DNA of 64,000 nt from Adiantum capillus-veneris (lineage: Eukaryota; Streptophyta; Polypodiopsida; Polypodiales; Pteridaceae), in the NCBI GenBank assembly GCA_014529385.2, contig CM043957.1:72136381-72200380 (forward strand), in the 5' to 3' direction. How positions within the stretch are numbered: the first letter of the stretch is position 1; each line of letters opens with the position of its first letter. A program made the translations under genes and the position numbers. This document shows, piece after piece, positions 59,178-64,000 of this stretch. Under the pieces are notes generated by a model. The model was not told the DNA's origin and searched no databases. It was given only the letters and a program-made list of their open reading frames with translations.

Positions 59178-59956
59178 GAGGAACATATTGACCATTTACA
59201 AAAGGTATTTGAGAAGTGCAGAACATATCGAATTTATCTTAACCCGGAAAAGTGCATATTTATGGTTAGGAAAGGCCGCATCTTAGGACACATTGTCTCA
59301 AGAAATGGCATAACCACTGACCTAGACAAAATCAAAGTCATAGTAGACCTGCCCAGGCCTACTAACGCGAAACAAGTGCAATCCTTCATGGGACACTGCG
59401 GATATTATCGAAGATTCATATATATGTATGCAGTCATCGCACAACCTCTGTATCGTTTGTTAGTCAGTTTCGGCTAGACTGAGGAGTGTGAAACTTCATT
59501 CCAAAAGCTTAAGGAAAATCTTGTGTCAACACCTGTACATGAAGCACCAGATTGGGAAAAGATATTCCATGTTCACATTGATGCATCTGCATATGCAATC
59601 AGGAGTATTCTGGCTCAACCTAGAGACGACGGACCAATGGATTTCCCAGTTGGTTATGCAAGCCGATAGTTAAACAGTGCAGAAAAGAACTACACAACCA
59701 CTGAAAGAGAGGGGTTAGGAATGATTATGCTATAAAGGAATTTCGGCATTATTTGCTCGCAAACAAATTTGTGTTCTTCACAGATCATCAAGCTCTTTTG
59801 TATTTGGTAACTAAACCATGCAATACCGGGAGAATTGTACGCTGGTTTATTATCTTGCTAGAGTTTTATTTCACAGTGGTGGTCAAAAAGGGTAAAACAC
59901 ATCTACAGGCGGATCATCTTTCAAGGCTACAAAACGGGAAGCTCCTGAAGGAGTAG
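59178..59956 (+). pseudogene. Gypsy RT thumb and RNase H
   Basis: Continues the RT: KCRTYRIYLNPEKCIF, RKGRILGHIVSRNGIT, TNAKQVQSFMGHCGYYRRFI, then RNase H: KIFHVHIDASAYAIRSILAQ, FPVGYASR-stop-LNSAEKN, TTTEREGLGMI and ANKFVFFTDHQALLYLV, ending ADHLSRLQNGK. A TAG after VSFG and others break the frame. Confidence 0.88.
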
Positions 59957-60659
59957 ATGATGACATACCTGATGCGTATCTTTTCAATATTGAAATGATA
60001 CCCAAATGGTCTCAGAAAATTTTTAGCATTCTTTCCTTTGGAGCTAGATTTGATAGCAAGGAAGACAGATCCAAACAGCAAACAATTCGACAAACAAAAA
60101 ACTTCCAGCTGATTACAGGACGGTTGTATCATCTAGGCTCAGACCAAATTTTACGATTATGTATAAATCCGGAGGAATTCAAGTGTTATCTTGAAGAAGC
60201 ACACGTCCAGGGTTGTGCTTTTCATTGTTCAACAATGAAAACACACTAGAGACTGAAACAATTAGGGATTTATTGGCCAACTATGTATGTTGACACACAT
60301 GCTTATGTTAACAATTGTACTATATGTAGTGCCAAACGACCAGTGGATCACGCGACATTGTTTCAGGTAAACATTGCACCTACTTGGAGTCAATGTATCA
60401 TTGATTTCTTAACCACAAGGACATTTCTTGAAAACATAACAAAAGAACGGAAAAGGGCTATAGAGCTGGAGGCTCGCGACTATAATTTAATTGGGAACCA
60501 ACTCTATAAGTGAGGAAAGGACAATCAACTTAGAATGTGTGCAAGTGAAAGTGAATACCTGCTGATTGTAGAACACACACATGGAGGCATAAGTGGAGGC
60601 CATTTTTCAGGCGATAAGACGGCAAAATTGTCTTAACCGCATGAATATGGTGGCCTACA
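59957..60659 (+). pseudogene. Two H2C2-type zinc-binding units before integrase
   Basis: First unit: LYHLGSDQILRLCINPEEF, EEAHVQGCAFHCSTMKTH, IYWPTMYVDTHAYVNNCTIC. After a short segment (APTWSQCIIDFLTTRTFLEN) a second unit begins: LIGNQLYK-stop-GKDNQLRMC, EHTHGGISGGHFSGDKT, then WWPTLHMDAEEYVKHCDACQ across 60645-60710. Each resembles the HHCC finger of gypsy integrases. The tandem arrangement looks original to the family; stops are later damage. Confidence 0.7.
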
Positions 60660-62006
60660 TTGCATATGGATGCTGAGGAGTATGTAAAGCATTGTGACGC
60701 ATGTCAGCGCACCAAGGTGCCGATAAAGAGAGATGAGATGCCACTACGGCCAATGATAGGAGCAAGGGAATTTGCAAAATGGGGCATTGATTTTGTGGGG
60801 CCTATTTCACCCCCTGCATATCGCACCCATACCCAATATATTATTGTAGCCATGGACTATCTCACAAAATGGGCGGAAGCCAAGGCAACACAAAAAGCAG
60901 ACGCAAGAACCACTGCACAATTTTTGTATGAGAATGGATTTGTACGATATGGATTACCAATAGAAATTGTCAGTGATCAAGAAACACATTTTCTTAATGA
61001 AGTCATTGAATATCTGCTAGAGGAATTCATGGTCATACATAGAAAATCTGCTCCATATCATCCACAGGCAAATGGACAAGCTGAGGCCATAAATAAAATA
61101 CTATGCACGGTTCTCACTAAAATTGTATCAGAGTCAAGAACAGACTGGGATCAGCGATTACACTCAACACTATGGGCATACAGGGTAGCATACAAAACAT
61201 CAATAGGAACAACACCGTACAACATGGTGTTTGGCCTAAATGCTATATTACCCATAGAGTTTTTAATTCCAACTCTACGAGTAGCGAAACGCTTAGAATG
61301 GACAGGGCATGAGCTCTCTTCAAGAATAGATGATCTTGAAAAGCTAGATGAACTTCGCTTACGAGCTGTAGCTTCAATCTATGCTAAAAAGAGAAGACAA
61401 AAGGAATTTTTTGACAAGCATGTGTGCACGAAAGTGTTCAAAACAGGTGATTATGTACTTGTTTATACCTTGAAGCAACATGCCAAGAAACTTAAAAAGC
61501 GAGGGATGAGACCCTTTGTGATTAGTGACCTATCACAAAGTGGAGCTGTTAAGCTTGCTACATTAGCAGGTGAAGAAATGCCAAATTGGATTAGTGGGTG
61601 TCGATTAAAGAAATATCATTTACCACTAACACAAGATATGCTTCAACAAATCCATCAAGAAAAACAACGGATGAAGGAGAAACAGAGGGTACGAGAAGAA
61701 GCTCAAGCAGAAGCAAAAGAACGCATTGCAAAAAGACGGCTTCTACGACAACAACAACAATGTGGCTCACCTCTTCGAATAAATGCGATTCGACTAACGA
61801 CTTTTGATGAAGACACAGTGGAGCCAATAATTACAGTCAAAGTGGGTAGCGATCAAGTTGAATCGACGGTATTGCTTGATTCTGGAGCTCAAGAAAATTT
61901 GATATCTTACAGATTATACAAACAGCTCAAGCTCAAAGGTCAACTACATCCTACTCCACAAGTGCTGGAAATTAGTACATCACATTCGCTAAAAACATTG
62001 GGCTAG
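60660..62006 (+). CDS. Gypsy integrase with C-terminal coiled coil and second protease start
   Basis: A 448-residue open frame. Residues 11-18 end the HHCC finger (HCDACQRT). The integrase core has D44 (GIDFVGPISPP), D106 (IEIVSDQETHF) and E142 (NGQAEAINK), a DD35E arrangement. Residues 255-320 are the integrase C-terminal region (GDYVLVYTLKQHAKKLKKRG, GCRLKKYHLPLT). Residues 325-365 are a charged helix. Residues 388-448 begin a second retropepsin-like domain with LLDSGAQENLISYRLYKQL. The core triad is intact, although the frame starts inside the zinc finger. Confidence 0.9.
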   Translation: MHMDAEEYVKHCDACQRTKVPIKRDEMPLRPMIGAREFAKWGIDFVGPISPPAYRTHTQYIIVAMDYLTKWAEAKATQKADARTTAQFLYENGFVRYGLPIEIVSDQETHFLNEVIEYLLEEFMVIHRKSAPYHPQANGQAEAINKILCTVLTKIVSESRTDWDQRLHSTLWAYRVAYKTSIGTTPYNMVFGLNAILPIEFLIPTLRVAKRLEWTGHELSSRIDDLEKLDELRLRAVASIYAKKRRQKEFFDKHVCTKVFKTGDYVLVYTLKQHAKKLKKRGMRPFVISDLSQSGAVKLATLAGEEMPNWISGCRLKKYHLPLTQDMLQQIHQEKQRMKEKQRVREEAQAEAKERIAKRRLLRQQQQCGSPLRINAIRLTTFDEDTVEPIITVKVGSDQVESTVLLDSGAQENLISYRLYKQLKLKGQLHPTPQVLEISTSHSLKTLG

Positions 62007-62210
62007 ATTATATTGCATGTACAACTACATCAATATATTTATCTACACAAGTTTTATGTGGTTGAGGATGAAAGCACACAACACCCCATGTTGTTGGGAC
62101 AACCTTGGCAAAAAGAGTATAATGTACAGATAGATTGGAATGCGGATGCAGTCAAAATTCAGCATGCACAAGAACAACAGGTGGTAGCCTTTGCTCAGCA
62201 ACCCCGGTAG
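61830..62210 (+). pseudogene. Second retropepsin-like domain after integrase
   Basis: The frame continues past a TAG (62004-62006) to 62210. It has the retropepsin hallmarks in order: a beta-rich start (PIITVKVGSDQVESTVLL), catalytic-type DSGA (Asp 61878-61880), an internal flap-like stretch, HKFYVVEDESTQHPM and the psi-loop LLGQPW (62091-62108). It is distinct in sequence from protease 1 of the same element (57.0-57.4 kb). Whether it is active or structural is unknown. Confidence 0.7.
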
Positions 62211-63002
62211 AACCATCTGGGAGCAACACAATCAAGGAAGAAAGAGCCAAAAGGATGGGTGCCACTAAAGAACAACACGATACCCATGGCAACCAAACAG
62301 GGAACTGCCAACCATTTTCACTCCAACCATAAAACAACATCGACTGCAATCAAAATATCAAGGTTAGCAACATGAGAAAAACAAGTATGGGTGTGGAAGG
62401 ATAGAGGTGACATGGCAGACAAACCACAATACAACAGAAGAAGTCAACCGAAGCACACAGTTCAACCAGAAACCAAGGGAATAAAACAGATATGGATCCC
62501 AAAGAAAATGCTCAGCAACAACGTAAATGCGACTCGCATTTGGATCCCGAAACCGAAGCAAAAGAAACTCCCTTCAGTACAAGCAAAATCGGCATACAAA
62601 CACACACTACATATGAAACCGGAAAACCGATCTATGTGGGTGCCAATCAGTAGCAAAACAATGACAACAGAGGAAGTAGCAATAAACCTACAAAAACTGG
62701 CAAAGCAAAGCTACAAATGGAAAGCAAAAGAGACAAAGACTATGGCCAATTCAACCAAAAATTCTCTCCAAAGAGACGACTACGGCCATATCAACAATAG
62801 TGGCAAACCAAACAACTTTTGCAAGAAAGACGATCAAACAAAGAGCGGTAGAGTTACAACTTTTACTTGCAAAGAAAGTCTGCTGCCCAAATCAACAACA
62901 AACAAGAAACCTCGACGGCGAATGCCAATAAGCATCTTGCTTATTACCTCCTCTTGCACAACATTAATTTTTCCATTCATTGACCGAGTATGCATCATGT
63001 AG
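62211..63002 (+). CDS. Basic accessory tail with W-[IV]-P-K motifs
   Basis: Best frame is 62391-63002 (203 aa), Lys/Thr/Asn-rich. Repeated short motifs: GWVPLK (62253), QIWIPKK (62487), RIWIPKP (62535) and SMWVPIS (62631); QVWVWKD lies at about 62383. The C-terminus has a hydrophobic segment (ISILLITSSCTTLIFPFI). Equivalent motifs occur in two other elements of this window in the same position. Function unknown; a nucleic-acid or chromatin-binding role would fit the basic composition, but this is inference. Confidence 0.5.
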
Positions 63003-64000
63003 GGCCACGTTACATGGCCATGCATTAGCACGATTTTTTTTAAACCCAGGAACGACACATACATCGAGGTGATACCTTGTTGTCCGGGAGGACTCCGGCT
63101 AGGAGGGGGGGAGGCATTCTCAAATGCGGACCCAATGGCAGAAAGAGCAAAAAAGGGCATGTTTTTCGACTATTTTTTAAGGTTTGTCGTTTGATTGTGA
63201 AATTTTCTGGACTAACCCAAGTACATATGCCCTTATACAACATGAATAGACAAGTATATAGGGCCAAACACCAAATCAAACCCCTAGGTGTGTGTATATA
63301 AGTAAAAATAGCCATTTTTTGGACAAAATATGGAAAAAACGGAGAAATCTGGCCATAAAAATTGTGTGTGAGTGTATATAGTGTTTTGTGGTGATGTTTT
63401 TGATTTATTATGATTTTTGGGGATTTTCTGGGTTTAATTTGCTATTTTTCTTTTAATTTTACTAATTATCGGCATAAAAACTTCAAAAATACAAAAAGCA
63501 AGTGAAAAACGGTCGTAATGAAAAACAAAAAAATATGGGGATGATCAGTGACTATAGGACAACCTATGGTACAATGGGGGTGCAATTATGAGAATGGAGC
63601 GGAAAGCGTGTTTTGGCCAGATTTTGATCGAAACGCCAAATTTCTCAGAAACTGGGCAAATGGAGTCCAAATCGAGAAATTTTTGAGCCTAAACCGCATC
63701 TTGCAAGAAGTTAGGAGCACATGTCAAATTTCATGGAAAGTGGTTCCGGGACCCCCATTATAAGTTTTTTTCACTTCATTTTAAGCTCATTTCTACTATT
63801 GACTTTTGAAAGAGAGCTCCTGCCACCTAGAGCGAACGACACTTCCAACAGCTTCTATGATGCGCACGAACACCCGACAGGCTCCAGACATGAGAGGTAG
63901 GCTCACCACCTTGAGCTTTTACCGCATGTTTGTTGTTTTGTCGCAAAAACTAGCGTAGGGTTCACACAGAAAGCGAGCGGTAGAGACCTACAGGTAGAAG
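63003..64000 (+). other. 3' noncoding region, possible PPT
   Basis: A purine run GGAGGGGGGGAGG sits at about 63102-63114 and may be the PPT. The following ~880 bp to the window end is noncoding and AT-rich and does not obviously match the LTR end at 40.8 kb, so the 3' LTR is either different, diverged or beyond the window. Confidence 0.4.

Noticed and set aside
62391-63002. Envelope-like protein because of the C-terminal hydrophobic segment
   Set aside because: No signal peptide, Cys-rich ectodomain or fusion peptide pattern; the hydrophobic stretch is short and the rest is basic low-complexity sequence.

Overview
The window looks like repeat-dense nuclear DNA from a land plant. The evidence is plant-type LTR retrotransposons of several lineages, a Copia primer-binding site matching initiator tRNA-Met, a primer-binding site resembling the tRNA-Asp type used by plant Tat/Athila elements, spliced exons with GT-AG borders, and very long CT and CA microsatellites. 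The style of the Ty3/gypsy proteins suggests a non-flowering plant, perhaps a fern, but that is an impression from memory and not proven here. Almost nothing is bacterial-style coding. Most of the window is nested, decayed mobile DNA.

Layout. 0.2-2.7 kb: decayed plus-strand gag-like sequence. 2.8-4.4 kb: microsatellite island. 4.9-5.7 kb: LTR-like promoter fragment abutting a broken minus-strand gypsy element (5.7-11.9 kb; gag, protease, linker domain, RT, start of RNase H, plus a gag-integrase chimera). 11.8-13.3 kb: unassigned LTR-like DNA. 13.7-26.07 kb: a minus-strand chromovirus (gag, protease, RT, integrase, chromodomain) with an RNase H deletion and a 5' LTR promoter packed with heat-shock elements. 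A Copia element (16111-24048, 5-bp target duplication TACCT) sits in its protease gene, and a 2.7-kb solo LTR (19039-21740, duplication CCAC) sits in the Copia, giving three layers. 26.5-28.5 kb: decayed minus-strand coding remnant, possibly a transposase. 28.5-30.5 kb: degenerate tandem array of about 155 bp. 30.5-30.8 kb: telomere-like degenerate DNA. 32-38.2 kb: 3' end of a decayed plus-strand gypsy element and two diverged LTR-like repeats.

40-63 kb holds a plus-strand Tat-like gypsy element: LTR end and PBS at 40.84 kb, a leader with repeated palindromes, small N-terminal ORFs, then after a 12-kb interruption (43534-55763) gag tail, protease, linker domain, RT, RNase H, integrase, a second protease-like domain after the integrase, and a tail with repeated W-[IV]-P-K motifs. 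The interruption carries the 3' end of another related minus-strand element (43.5-47.7 kb), a 655-bp partial duplicate of its LTR/PPT region (55109-55763), and a multi-exon minus-strand gene for a Ulp1-like (C48) cysteine protease with an N-terminal CCHH finger (50099-53743). That gene is the only candidate for a non-retroelement protein gene.

The strongest points for follow-up are the heat-shock-element array upstream of a TATA box in the chromovirus LTR, the two-protease gypsy architecture with its shared W-x-P-K tail seen in three separate elements, the palindrome series in the leader, and the Ulp1-like gene with one splice junction that does not resolve. All retroelement reading frames show stops or frameshifts, so none appears autonomous.
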